Shown here one piece after another: positions 33,840 through 42,058 of a stretch of DNA of 64,000 nt (within the stretch, counting starts at the first letter, position 1; every line of letters starts with the position of its first letter). A program made the translations under genes and the position numbers. The stretch spans positions 5,148-69,147 of the forward strand of contig CALLNU010000020.1 in NCBI GenBank assembly GCA_938005465.1, given 5' to 3'. The DNA is from an uncultured Collinsella sp. (GTDB taxonomy: Bacteria; Actinomycetota; Coriobacteriia; Coriobacteriales; Coriobacteriaceae). The notes below the pieces were generated by a model that made no database searches, was not told the origin of the DNA, and saw only the letters and a program-made list of their open reading frames with translations.

Positions 33840-33878
33840 AAGGGGGCGCTCTGCCAACCGGCGGGGTGCCCCTTTTTT
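33840..33878 (+). terminator. Terminator of the dpaL-ygeY-ygeW operon
   Basis: A stem of GGGGCGC with GTGCCCC (one G-T pair) flanked by A and T runs, ending in TTTTTT. Confidence 0.85.
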
Positions 33879-33965
33879 GCATCGCGGGCGTGCGGGATAA
33901 GCGCTTTCGATGTGGATGCCCGCGGCGCGAGTTATGGGTACGATGGTTTCAGGGGAGGTATCGCC

Positions 33966-34580
33966 ATGAAACTTGGATGCGTCATTATGGCTTCGGGCGA
34001 GGGCAAGCGGTTTGGCTCCAACAAGATGCTCGCCGATATCTATGGTGAGCCGCTGATTGCCCGGACCATCGATTCGGTTCCCCGGGGCTTTGACGTCGTG
34101 GTTTCGACGCGTTGGCCCGAGGTCGCCCAGATTTGCGAGGACAAGCATTGCCCGTGTGTGCTGCACGATGGCGAGCTGCGCAGCGAAAGCGTCCGTGCGG
34201 GCCTTTCGTGGGGAGTCGAACGCAACTGGAAAGGTTGCCTCTTTTTGCCGGGCGACCAGCCGCTCGTGAGTTCGGATTCTTTTGAGGCCATGGTTCGCGC
34301 GTTTGACGAGCGTGGCCGCAAACATCCGGTGCGTCTTGCGTGCAACGGTGGGCCTTCGAGCCCGGTGCTCTTTCCGGCGGAACTGTTCGATGCACTCATG
34401 TGTCTTGAGGGCAAGGACGGCGGCGGTTCGATCCTCAAGGACCGTACCGACGTGGTGCTGGTCGAGGCGCGTGCCTACGAGCTGTGGGACGTCGATACCG
34501 CCAAGGGACAGCAACGCATAACGGAGCATATCGCCGCCTGCTCGTATTTTGATCGCGTGGCCAACTGCATCAATCAATAA
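33966..34580 (+). CDS. mocA: MocA-like molybdenum cofactor cytidylyltransferase
   Basis: 204 residues from the ATG after GGGGAGG. The nucleotidyltransferase motif IMASGEGKRFGSNKML (7-22) is the MobA/MocA signature, and FLPGDQPLVS near 95 supplies the metal-binding Asp. MocA (YgfJ) adds CMP to molybdopterin to give the cytosine dinucleotide used by xanthine-dehydrogenase-type enzymes. That matches XdhD in the same system. hyuA begins 9 bases after the stop. Confidence 0.9.
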   Translation: MKLGCVIMASGEGKRFGSNKMLADIYGEPLIARTIDSVPRGFDVVVSTRWPEVAQICEDKHCPCVLHDGELRSESVRAGLSWGVERNWKGCLFLPGDQPLVSSDSFEAMVRAFDERGRKHPVRLACNGGPSSPVLFPAELFDALMCLEGKDGGGSILKDRTDVVLVEARAYELWDVDTAKGQQRITEHIAACSYFDRVANCINQ

Positions 34581-34589
34581 GGAGCAATT

Positions 34590-35957
34590 ATGATCATCAT
34601 CAAAAACGGCGCGCTCGTGACGCCCCAGGGGCTTCGCCGCGCCGATCTTGCCATGGAGGGCGATAAGATTGTGCGGATTGCCGCGGCAATCGAGCCGGGC
34701 GAGGGCGATACCGTCCAGGACGCCACCGACTGTTGGGTGTTCCCCGGCTTTATCGACGGCCACACGCACATGCAGTGCTGGACTGGCATGGATTGGACGG
34801 CCGATAGCTTTGAGACCGGTACGCGTGCGGCTGCCTGCGGCGGTACGACGACCATCGTGGACTACGCGACGGCCGATCGCGGCGTGACCATGCCCGATGC
34901 CCTTGCCGAGTGGCATCATCGCGCCGACGGAACCTGCACGGCCAACTACGCGTTTCATATGGCACTCGCCGAGTGGAATGAGCGCAACCGCGCCGATCTT
35001 TCGGCTATGCGCGAGGCGGGCGTGTCGTCGTTTAAGACCTACTTTGCCTATGACCACCTGCGCCTGAACGACGCCGAGACGCTCGAGGTGCTGGAGGAAC
35101 TCAAGCGCGTGGGTGGCATGCTCTGCGTGCATTGCGAGAACGGTACGCTGGTGAATGAACTGCAGAAGCGCGTGTACGAGCAGGGGATTCATGGGCCCGA
35201 GGGGCATGCACTCAGCCGTCCGGACGTGTGCGAGGCCGAGGCCGTGAGTCGTCTGCTGTATCTGGCGCACTTAGCCGGGGACGCTCCAGTCAATGTGGTG
35301 CACCTTTCGACCAAGCTGGGGCTCGAGGCCATTCGCGCTGCCAAAGCGCGCGGGCAGAAGAACATCTATGTCGAGACCTGCCCTCAGTATCTGATGCTCG
35401 ACGATACTTGCTACTTGGAGCAGGGCGAGGACGGCTTTGCGGGTGCCAAGTATGTGATGAGCCCGCCACTGCGCCATGCCGGCGACCGTGCCGCGCTGCG
35501 CGAGGCGCTTGTGGCCGGCGAGATCGATACTATTGCGACCGATCATTGCAGCTTTAACCTGCACGGGCAAAAGGACCGCGGACGCGATGATTTCCGCGCG
35601 ATTCCCAACGGCGGGCCCGGCGTGGAGCATCGTCCCGTCGCGATTGCCACGAGCTTTGAGGGCCAGCTGGGACCCGAGGATCTGTGCCGCTTGATGAGCG
35701 AGAACCCGGCGCGCGTCTTTGGCATGTATCCGCGCAAGGGCTGTCTTGCCGAGGGCGCCGATGCCGACGTGTGCGTGTGGGATCCCAAGGCGCGCTGGAC
35801 GATCAGTGCCACGACGCAGCATCAGGCCGTGGACTACACGCCGCTCGAGGGCTTTGAGGCGCATGGCCGCGCCAAGGCCGTGTTTGTGAACGGCGTGCTG
35901 GCGGCACGCGACGGCGAGCCCACCGGAGCCCAACCTGGCCGCTACGTGCCCCGCTAA
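34590..35957 (+). CDS. hyuA: Dihydropyrimidinase/hydantoinase family cyclic amidohydrolase
   Basis: 455 residues of the D-hydantoinase family. Metal ligands are in GFIDGHTHMQ (about 50-60), the carbamylated lysine is in SSFKTYFAYDHLRL near 149, followed by HCEN near 181, VVHLSTK near 236 and the Asp in IDTIATDHCSF near 315. It should open a cyclic ureide or imide ring. In this cluster (E. coli hyuA/ygeZ is in the equivalent place) it is the likely ring-opening enzyme. It overlaps functionally with SsnA but is a different subfamily. Confidence 0.92.
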   Translation: MIIIKNGALVTPQGLRRADLAMEGDKIVRIAAAIEPGEGDTVQDATDCWVFPGFIDGHTHMQCWTGMDWTADSFETGTRAAACGGTTTIVDYATADRGVTMPDALAEWHHRADGTCTANYAFHMALAEWNERNRADLSAMREAGVSSFKTYFAYDHLRLNDAETLEVLEELKRVGGMLCVHCENGTLVNELQKRVYEQGIHGPEGHALSRPDVCEAEAVSRLLYLAHLAGDAPVNVVHLSTKLGLEAIRAAKARGQKNIYVETCPQYLMLDDTCYLEQGEDGFAGAKYVMSPPLRHAGDRAALREALVAGEIDTIATDHCSFNLHGQKDRGRDDFRAIPNGGPGVEHRPVAIATSFEGQLGPEDLCRLMSENPARVFGMYPRKGCLAEGADADVCVWDPKARWTISATTQHQAVDYTPLEGFEAHGRAKAVFVNGVLAARDGEPTGAQPGRYVPR

Positions 35958-35977
35958 CGGGGACGACGCCAAATTAG

Positions 35978-36715
35978 CTACCCCTGGAGGATGGTGGCGA
36001 TGATGGGGCGGTCGAGAGCTGCCTCGAAGCGGTCGGCCATCGTGGGGTCGCTGAGCGTGCCGACTTGGTTGAGCATGACGCGTGCGGTGCTGAGTCCCAG
36101 CGCCTGCATCTCGGCATTGAGCACCTGGGCGACGCGCTCGGGTGTGGCGATGTCGGTGGGCTCGCAGCCGCAGCGCTCGCAGAAGAGCTCGGGGCGGTGG
36201 ACAACCTCGGCGACGGGCTTGCCCAGCCCCGAGGCGCCGACGATCCAGACGATGTTGGCCGTGCCAGAGGGAATTACCGGCTCCCAGGCGGCGTGCGCCT
36301 TGAGCGGGAGTCGCTTGCTGCCATCTGCCTCGGCCAGGACGTAGTCAAAGCGCTGTGCCAGCTCGTTGAGCGGCTCGGCGGGGGCAGAGAGCTTGCCTGT
36401 CTCCGGGTCCAAAACGCCCGCCTGGCAGATGCTTCCGTGGCTCATGCCAGCGCATGCCTCGCAGGTGCAGCCGGGAACATGCAGGCCCCCCGGCTTCCAA
36501 GGCGCGGCGTCCAGGCGACGGCTCGACCCGTCCCACGGCACGCCGGCGACGGGGAACATGCGCGTGGCGGTACAGAGAAGCACCCTGCCGCCAGCGCGCA
36601 TAAGCTCAAGGCCGAGCGTCTTCAGCAAGGTCGACTTGCCTCCACTGCCGATAATTGCGGTAATGCCCGGCTCGATCTTGAGCGCGGAGGCAAGGTTTCC
36701 GCTCGTCGTTTCCAT
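35978..36715 (-). CDS. yqeC: Selenium-dependent molybdenum hydroxylase maturation protein YqeC
   Basis: 245 residues with a P-loop-like GSGGKSTLLKTLGLEL at 23-38 and a Cys-rich middle (GCTCEACAGMSHGSICQAG near 78). This is the YqeC pattern, found only with selenium-dependent molybdenum hydroxylases and thought to act in making or inserting the selenium-containing cofactor. It is transcribed opposite to hyuA (convergent, 20 bases apart) and divergent from yqeB. Confidence 0.9.
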   Translation of the reverse strand: METTSGNLASALKIEPGITAIIGSGGKSTLLKTLGLELMRAGGRVLLCTATRMFPVAGVPWDGSSRRLDAAPWKPGGLHVPGCTCEACAGMSHGSICQAGVLDPETGKLSAPAEPLNELAQRFDYVLAEADGSKRLPLKAHAAWEPVIPSGTANIVWIVGASGLGKPVAEVVHRPELFCERCGCEPTDIATPERVAQVLNAEMQALGLSTARVMLNQVGTLSDPTMADRFEAALDRPIIATILQG

Positions 36716-36817
36716 CTGTTCACCGCCGTATAATACTGTGATAATAAATAATCATCAGAGTAGCGGTCGAACCGCATTTGCTCTGCTCAAACCGTAGCAC
36801 AGGGAGGTGTCCCGGGA

Positions 36818-37612
36818 ATGCTCGTTTATGTTCGCGGCGCCGGCGATATCGCCACGGGCGTCGCCGCTCGCTTGGTGCGCGCCGGCGTGTCGGTCGTTAT
36901 GGCCGATATCGCGGTTCCCACGTGCATCCGCCGCACAATCAGTTTTTGCGAGGCTATTCGCTTGGGCGAGGTCGAGGTCGAGGGCATTCGCGCTCGCTTG
37001 GCACAGACGCCGGCAGAGGCGCTTGCAATTACCGAGGCTGGAGACGTCGCCGTTGTGGTGGACCCCCAGGCCAAGATGCTCGGCGAGCTGAAACCCGCTG
37101 CCGTGGTCGACGCGATTCTGGCTAAGCGCAACCTGGGTACCACGCGCGACATGGCGCCTGCCGTCATCGCCGTGGGGCCGGGCTTTACCGCGCCGGTTGA
37201 CTGCGACGCCGTGGTCGAAACCATGCGCGGGCATTTCCTGGGCCGTGTCATTACCCAGGGTTCGCCCCAACCCAACACGGGCGTGCCGGGCATTATCGCT
37301 GGCTATGGCAGAGAGCGCGTTATCCACAGCCCCGCCGCCGGCGTGTTTCGGTCCGACCGTGCGATCGGCGACATCGTGAGCGCCGGAGACGTGATTGGCT
37401 ACGCGGGCGATTCGCCCATGTGCACGCAGATCGATGGCTGTCTGCGCGGGCTTTTGGCGAACGGTGTGCAGGTGACTGAGGGCTTTAAATGCGCCGATGT
37501 CGATCCGCGCGGCGATGCCAGCTATATCAACTACATTTCGGACAAGGCGACGTCGGTCGGCGGCGGTGTGCTCGAGGCACTCGCCATGCTCATCGGTGTA
37601 TTCCAGGGATAG
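36818..37612 (+). CDS. yqeB: Selenium-dependent molybdenum cofactor biosynthesis protein YqeB
   Basis: 264 residues beginning MLVYVRGAGDIATGVAARLVRAG, a Rossmann-like start, with GPGFTAPVDCDAVVETMRGH near 125 and QPNTGVPG near 152. These match the YqeB maturation family. It is followed 9 bases later by an XdhC-family gene. E. coli carries a longer YqeB with an XdhC-like part, as I recall; here the two are separate proteins side by side. Confidence 0.9.
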   Translation: MLVYVRGAGDIATGVAARLVRAGVSVVMADIAVPTCIRRTISFCEAIRLGEVEVEGIRARLAQTPAEALAITEAGDVAVVVDPQAKMLGELKPAAVVDAILAKRNLGTTRDMAPAVIAVGPGFTAPVDCDAVVETMRGHFLGRVITQGSPQPNTGVPGIIAGYGRERVIHSPAAGVFRSDRAIGDIVSAGDVIGYAGDSPMCTQIDGCLRGLLANGVQVTEGFKCADVDPRGDASYINYISDKATSVGGGVLEALAMLIGVFQG

Positions 37613-37621
37613 GAAATTGCA

Positions 37622-38665
37622 ATGGAAAAGCTCGATGTTGTGAATGCGGCGCTTGCCGCCCTGCGTGCTGGCGAGACGTGCGAGCTCGTGGTCGTGGCCG
37701 GCACGGCGGGGTCGTCACCGCGCGGTGTGGGCGCATGGATGGCCGTCTTTGCCGATGGCAGCCAGGCGGGCACTATCGGCGGCGGCAAGATTGAGCTCTT
37801 TGCGCTGGATGAGGCGCGCGAACTCCTGAGCGCGGGACAGTCGCGTCTGGTCCGCTACACCATGGGCGGCGAGAACTCCGATACCGGCATGATCTGCGGC
37901 GGAGCCATTTGCCTGTGCTATCTGCATCTGGATGCGACCCAGGCACCGTTGTTCCAGGAAATTGCCGACGTCTTGGTCTATCGGCGCATCGGCGACTTCG
38001 TCATCGACTTTGAGCCGTTTATCGCGAGCGCGTTCGAGGGCGATGTAGCCGAGTACCATGGCGAGGAATCGCGCCGCACCATTGCAGGCTGCCCCGGGCT
38101 TTCGCTGGTGGAGGAGGGGAGTAAGGTCACCTACACCAACGCGGCCTCTGAGATTCCCGCGGCGCACATCGAGACGCTCTGCCCCGAGGGCCTGACCTAT
38201 ATCTTTGGCTGCGGCCACGTGGGCGCCGCGACGGCGCGCGTGCTCACGGCGGCGGGCTTTGCCGTCGTGGCCTGCGATGACCGCCCCGGCACGTTGACGC
38301 CCGAATGGGTGCCCGGTGTCTACGATCGTCGCCTGGTCGATTACAAGAACCTGAGCGAGCTGTGCCCCATCGGTCCGCGCGACCTGGTGGTCGTGGCCAC
38401 AGCAGGCCACAAGTCCGATATCGACGTGGTGATTCAGGCCATGCGCGCCAAACCCGCCTATCTGGGTTGCTTGGGCTCGCGCCGCAAGACGGCCTTTGTG
38501 CGTGCCCGCCTGGAGCAGGAAGGTTTTACGCAGGACCAGATCGACGAGCTGCACCTTCCGATCGGCGTTGCCATCGAGGCCGAGGACCCCAAGGAGATCG
38601 CCATCTCCATCGCCGCCGAGATGATCCACCTGCGCCGCACCAAACTCGTCCCCCGCAAGCGCTAA
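37622..38665 (+). CDS. xdhC: XdhC/CoxI-family molybdenum cofactor insertion and sulfuration protein
   Basis: 347 residues. The N-terminal XdhC domain has AGTAGSSPRGVGAWMAVF (26-43), QAGTIGGGKIE near 52 and the MICGGAICLC cysteine motif near 93. The C-terminal Rossmann domain (IFGCGHVGAATARVLTAAGF near 196; LGCLGSRRKTAFV near 281) completes the family. XdhC proteins bind the molybdenum cofactor, promote terminal sulfur (or selenium) loading and hand it to the hydroxylase. With yqeB, yqeC and mocA this forms a cofactor set for XdhD. Confidence 0.93.
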   Translation: MEKLDVVNAALAALRAGETCELVVVAGTAGSSPRGVGAWMAVFADGSQAGTIGGGKIELFALDEARELLSAGQSRLVRYTMGGENSDTGMICGGAICLCYLHLDATQAPLFQEIADVLVYRRIGDFVIDFEPFIASAFEGDVAEYHGEESRRTIAGCPGLSLVEEGSKVTYTNAASEIPAAHIETLCPEGLTYIFGCGHVGAATARVLTAAGFAVVACDDRPGTLTPEWVPGVYDRRLVDYKNLSELCPIGPRDLVVVATAGHKSDIDVVIQAMRAKPAYLGCLGSRRKTAFVRARLEQEGFTQDQIDELHLPIGVAIEAEDPKEIAISIAAEMIHLRRTKLVPRKR

Positions 38666-38683
38666 TCGCATCCCCACCAATAA

Positions 38684-38756
38684 GTTGCGGTGAAATACGG
38701 ACTGTTTAAGCCTGTTAGGCCGCCAAACAGTCCATATTTCACCGCAACTGCTTTTT
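38684..38756 (+). terminator. Long inverted repeat, terminator-like, at the ribosomal junction
   Basis: Two 24-bp arms (38684-38707 and 38725-38748) are complementary with a single mismatch, around a 17-nt loop, and are followed by TGCTTTTT. It would end the yqeB-xdhC transcript. The arms are longer than a normal terminator needs, so it may be a palindromic mobile element that also works as one. Confidence 0.8.
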
Positions 38757-38810
38757 GGGATCCATTTGTGCGGGGGAGTTGTGGAGTTGTGCAGGCAGAC
38801 GAGGTTTTTC

Positions 38811-38839
38811 TGGAAATACGCTCCCGATGCGCGTATAGT
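38811..38839 (+). promoter_or_regulatory. Predicted promoter of the rplE-led half of the spc operon
   Basis: TGGAAA (38811-38816) and TATAGT (38834-38839) are 17 bases apart. This gives a leader of about 130 nt before rplE. It would be needed because rplE is cut off from the S10/spc promoter. Confidence 0.55.
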
Positions 38840-38976
38840 ACCGATTGTTTTGTCGGCTCCTGCTGCGTCGAGTCCAAACCGCAAAATGCCATGAGCGGTG
38901 CGGATGCAGTCAGGAGGCACGAGGACAACCCGCTGTGGCCACGCCCCGTGCTTAAAACCCCAAGAAGGAGTGAACA

Positions 38977-39534
38977 ATGGCAGAAGAGAAGTATGTGCCG
39001 CGTCTGAAGACCAAGTACAACAACGAGGTCAAGCAGCAGCTTCAGGACAAGTTCCAGTACGAGAACGTCATGATGATCCCCAAGTTTGAGAAGATCGTCG
39101 TGAACATGGGTGTCGGCGAGGCCGCTACCGATTCCAAGGCCATCGACGGTGCCGTGCGCGACCTGCGCGCCATCACCGGCCAGCAGCCGATGATCACCCG
39201 TGCCCGCAAGTCCATCGCTACCTTCCGCCTGCGCGCTGGTATGCCGATCGGCTGCAAGGTTACCCTGCGTGGCGACCGTATGTGGGAGTTCTTCGATCGT
39301 CTGACCTCCGTCGCGATCCCCCGTATCCGCGACTTCCGCGGCATCTCCGCCAAGAGCTTCGACGGCCGTGGTAACTTCTCCATGGGCGTCACCGAGCAGC
39401 TCATCTTCCCCGAGATCGACTTCGACTCCGTCGATCACCAGCGCGGTATGGACATCACTTTCGTGACCACCGCCAATACCGATGAGGAGGCCAAGGCCCT
39501 TCTGGACGCCTTCGGTTTCCCGTTCAAGAAATAG
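38977..39534 (+). CDS. rplE: 50S ribosomal protein L5
   Basis: 185 residues, typical for bacterial L5, which binds 5S rRNA. Family segments are clear: KFEKIVVNMGVGEA, TGQQPMITRARKSIATFRLR, GCKVTLRG and EIDFDSVDHQRGMDITFVTTA. AAGGAG precedes the ATG. Here it is the first gene of a transcription unit rather than an internal gene following rplX. Confidence 0.97.
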   Translation: MAEEKYVPRLKTKYNNEVKQQLQDKFQYENVMMIPKFEKIVVNMGVGEAATDSKAIDGAVRDLRAITGQQPMITRARKSIATFRLRAGMPIGCKVTLRGDRMWEFFDRLTSVAIPRIRDFRGISAKSFDGRGNFSMGVTEQLIFPEIDFDSVDHQRGMDITFVTTANTDEEAKALLDAFGFPFKK

Positions 39535-39613
39535 GTTCACCTGCCCTATAAGCGCCGTTCCCACAAGGGGGCGGCGCTTGGGGCGAACAATACTCTATGT
39601 GAGGAGGATATAA

Positions 39614-39799
39614 GTGGCTAAGACATCGATGATCGTCAAGTGCAATCGCAAGCAGAAGTTCTCTACTCGTGAGTACACGCGCTGCCAGCGCTGCGGCCGT
39701 CCGCACTCTGTGTACCGCAAGTTCGGCCTGTGCCGTGTCTGCTTCCGCGAGCTTGCACTCAAGGGCGAGCTTCCCGGCGTTAAGAAGGCCAGCTGGTAA
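39614..39799 (+). CDS. rpsZ: 30S ribosomal protein S14, zinc-binding (type Z)
   Basis: 61 residues from a GTG start with GAGGAGG upstream. The zinc-binding cysteines are CQRC and CRVC, the short C+ form of S14. A 79-base spacer with a hairpin (AGCGCCG/CGGCGCT, 39551-39578) separates it from rplE. Confidence 0.97.
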   Translation: MAKTSMIVKCNRKQKFSTREYTRCQRCGRPHSVYRKFGLCRVCFRELALKGELPGVKKASW

Positions 39800-39918
39800 G
39801 TCACTACCAGCGTTTCAAGCATCAGTTTGGAACAGGGAAAACGCGCTAAAAAGGCTTTGCCGTTAAGGGCGGCGAAGAACCAAGAGCACGTGTTCATCAA
39901 GAACGAAGGAGAATCTGT

Positions 39919-40317
39919 ATGAACCTTACAGACCCGATCGCAGATATGCTTACGCGCATCCGTAACGCTAACTCTGTGAACAAGGCCACGGTCTCCATGC
40001 CGAGCAGCAAGAAGCTCGTCGAGATCGCTCGTGTTCTGCACGAGGAGGGCTACATCGAGGGCTACGATGTCGAGGACACCGTTCCCCAGAAGACTCTGCA
40101 CATCACGCTTAAGTATGGTCCCAAGAAGGCTAAGGTCATCAACGGCATCCGCCGCATTTCCAAGCCGGGCCTGCGTAAGTACACCGGCGTTGCCGACATG
40201 CCCCGCGTCCGCGGTGGCCTTGGTACCGCCATTATTTCCACCAGCCATGGCGTCATGACCGACCGCGATGCTCGCAAGCACAACGTCGGCGGCGAGATCA
40301 TCGCTTACGTCTGGTAA
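39919..40317 (+). CDS. rpsH: 30S ribosomal protein S8
   Basis: 132 residues, standard length. DPIADMLTRIRNAN at the start and the C-terminal GVMTDRDARKHNVGGEIIAYVW are diagnostic. S8 binds helix 21 of 16S rRNA and in E. coli represses the spc operon by binding the rplE leader; whether that holds here is unknown. A 119-base spacer precedes it. Confidence 0.97.
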   Translation: MNLTDPIADMLTRIRNANSVNKATVSMPSSKKLVEIARVLHEEGYIEGYDVEDTVPQKTLHITLKYGPKKAKVINGIRRISKPGLRKYTGVADMPRVRGGLGTAIISTSHGVMTDRDARKHNVGGEIIAYVW

Positions 40318-40350
40318 TTCGCTCGGTAGGTAGAAGGAAAGGAGATCACC

Positions 40351-40887
40351 GTGTCTCGTATCGGTAATAAGCCTGTCCAGATTCCCGCCGGAGTCGAAGT
40401 GGCAGTCAACGGCAACAACGTTGTCGTCAAGGGCCCCAAGGGCCAGCTCGAGCTCGATGTCTTTGAGAAGCTCGCTATCAACGTCGAGGACAACGTCCTC
40501 ACCGTTTCCCGTCCCGACGACGAGCGTGAGACCCGTGCCCGCCACGGCCTCACCCGCGCCCTCATCCACAACATGGTTGTTGGCGTTTCCGAGGGCTTCG
40601 AGAAGAAGCTCGAGCTCGCCGGCGTCGGTTACCGCGTGCAGCAGAAGGGCAAGAACCTCGAGTTCTCCCTGGGCTTCTCGCACCCCGTGATCGTCGAGGC
40701 TCCCGAGGGCATCACCTTCGAGGTTCCCGACAACACCCACGTGAACGTCAAGGGTATCAACAAGCAGCAGGTCGGTCAGATCGCCGCTGAGATCCGCGGC
40801 CATCGTCCTCCCGAGCCTTACAAGGGCAAGGGTATCCACTACGTTGGCGAGCACATCCGCCGCAAGCTGGGTAAGGCCGCCAAGTAG
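40351..40887 (+). CDS. rplF: 50S ribosomal protein L6
   Basis: 178 residues from GTG with AAGGAGA upstream. SRIGNKPVQIPAGV at the N-terminus and the C-terminal RPPEPYKGKGIHYVGEHIRRKLGKA are characteristic. L6 lies near the factor-binding site of the 50S subunit. Confidence 0.97.
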   Translation: MSRIGNKPVQIPAGVEVAVNGNNVVVKGPKGQLELDVFEKLAINVEDNVLTVSRPDDERETRARHGLTRALIHNMVVGVSEGFEKKLELAGVGYRVQQKGKNLEFSLGFSHPVIVEAPEGITFEVPDNTHVNVKGINKQQVGQIAAEIRGHRPPEPYKGKGIHYVGEHIRRKLGKAAK

Positions 40888-40962
40888 TCGTAACCGACTC
40901 ACTCGCATAAGACCAGCACCCCGTCAGGTGCTGGCAAGATCAACCTTTTTAGGAGTTTACGT

Positions 40963-41331
40963 ATGAACAAGCATAAGGCGAAGCTGGAAGGCCTCAAGCG
41001 TCGTCAGCGTCGTGTTCGCGGCAAGGTCTCGGGTACCTCCGAGCGTCCGCGTCTTCGCGTGACCCGTACTAACGCCAACATCTATGCCCAGATCATCGAC
41101 GACAGCAAGGGCTCCAGCCTGACGCTCGTCTCTGCCTCGACCCTCGAGGCCGAGTTCAAGGGCACCCACACCTCGAACAAGGAGGCTGCGGAGAAGGTCG
41201 GTCAGCTCGTTGGCAAGCGCGCCATCGAGGCCGGCATCACCAAGGTCGCCTTCGATCGCGGTGGCCGTATCTACCATGGCCGCGTCAAGGCCCTCGCCGA
41301 CGGTGCTCGTGCCGCCGGTCTCGAGTTCTAG
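40963..41331 (+). CDS. rplR: 50S ribosomal protein L18
   Basis: 122 residues. RVRGKVSGTSERPRLRVTRT near the N-terminus and AFDRGGRIYHGRVKALADGARAAGLEF at the end match L18, the 5S rRNA-binding partner of L5. rpsE starts 14 bases after. Confidence 0.97.
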   Translation: MNKHKAKLEGLKRRQRRVRGKVSGTSERPRLRVTRTNANIYAQIIDDSKGSSLTLVSASTLEAEFKGTHTSNKEAAEKVGQLVGKRAIEAGITKVAFDRGGRIYHGRVKALADGARAAGLEF

Positions 41332-41345
41332 GAGGTATGTAGCAC

Positions 41346-41870
41346 ATGGCTCGTAATCAGAAGCAGCAGCGCGAGGCCTCCGAGTTCGAGGAGCGCGTCG
41401 TTTACATCAACCGCGTGTCGAAGACCGTCAAGGGCGGTCGTCGCATGAGCCTCGTCGCTCTCGTCGTCGTTGGCGACGGCAAGGGCAACGTCGGCGTTGG
41501 CATGGGCAAGTCCGCTGAGGTGCCCATGGCCATCTCCAAGGCGTCTCTCGATGCCAAGAAGAATATGTTCCACGTGCCGGTGACCGATCAGGGCACCATT
41601 CCGCACGAGGTTCTCGGTCACTTTGGTGCCGGCCGCATCATCATCAAGCCCGCTGTCGAGGGTACCGGCGTTATCGCCGGCGGCGCTGTGCGTCCCCTCT
41701 TCGAGCTTGCTGGCATCAAGAACGTCCTGTCCAAGTCCCTCGGTACCGACAACGGCCTCAACATCATCAAGGCTGCCGTCGAGGGCCTCAAGGAGCTCTC
41801 CAGCCCTGAGGACGTCGCGGCTCGCCGTGGCCTGACGGTCTCCGAGATGTTCGTCGGTAAGGAGAACTAA
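41346..41870 (+). CDS. rpsE: 30S ribosomal protein S5
   Basis: 174 residues with the double-stranded RNA-binding start (EERVVYINRVSKTVKGGRRM) and the S5 core (GRIIIKPAVEGTGVIAGGAVR). S5 acts in decoding accuracy. rpmD follows 2 bases after the stop. Confidence 0.97.
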   Translation: MARNQKQQREASEFEERVVYINRVSKTVKGGRRMSLVALVVVGDGKGNVGVGMGKSAEVPMAISKASLDAKKNMFHVPVTDQGTIPHEVLGHFGAGRIIIKPAVEGTGVIAGGAVRPLFELAGIKNVLSKSLGTDNGLNIIKAAVEGLKELSSPEDVAARRGLTVSEMFVGKEN

Positions 41871-41872
41871 GC

Positions 41873-42055
41873 ATGGCTGACACCATCAAGATCAAGCAGG
41901 TCCGCAGCACCAACGGTTGCAAGCAGGACCAGGTCCGTACTGTCCGTGCCCTCGGTCTCCACAGGATCCGCGAGGTTCGCGAGATTGCTGACAACGAGTC
42001 CGTCCGCGGCATGATCTTCAAGGTCAAGCACCTTGTCGAGATTGTAGAGGAGTAG
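41873..42055 (+). CDS. rpmD: 50S ribosomal protein L30
   Basis: 60 residues: KIKQVRSTNGCKQDQVRTVR and ALGLHRIREVREIADNESVR are typical of bacterial L30. It is packed between rpsE and rplO with gaps of 2 and 3 bases. Confidence 0.96.
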   Translation: MADTIKIKQVRSTNGCKQDQVRTVRALGLHRIREVREIADNESVRGMIFKVKHLVEIVEE

Positions 42056-42058
42056 CAA

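Noticed and set aside
510..38976. Classic integrative element as the cause of the spc split
   Set aside because: No integrase, relaxase, tRNA attachment site or flanking direct repeats were seen, so the mechanism is left open.
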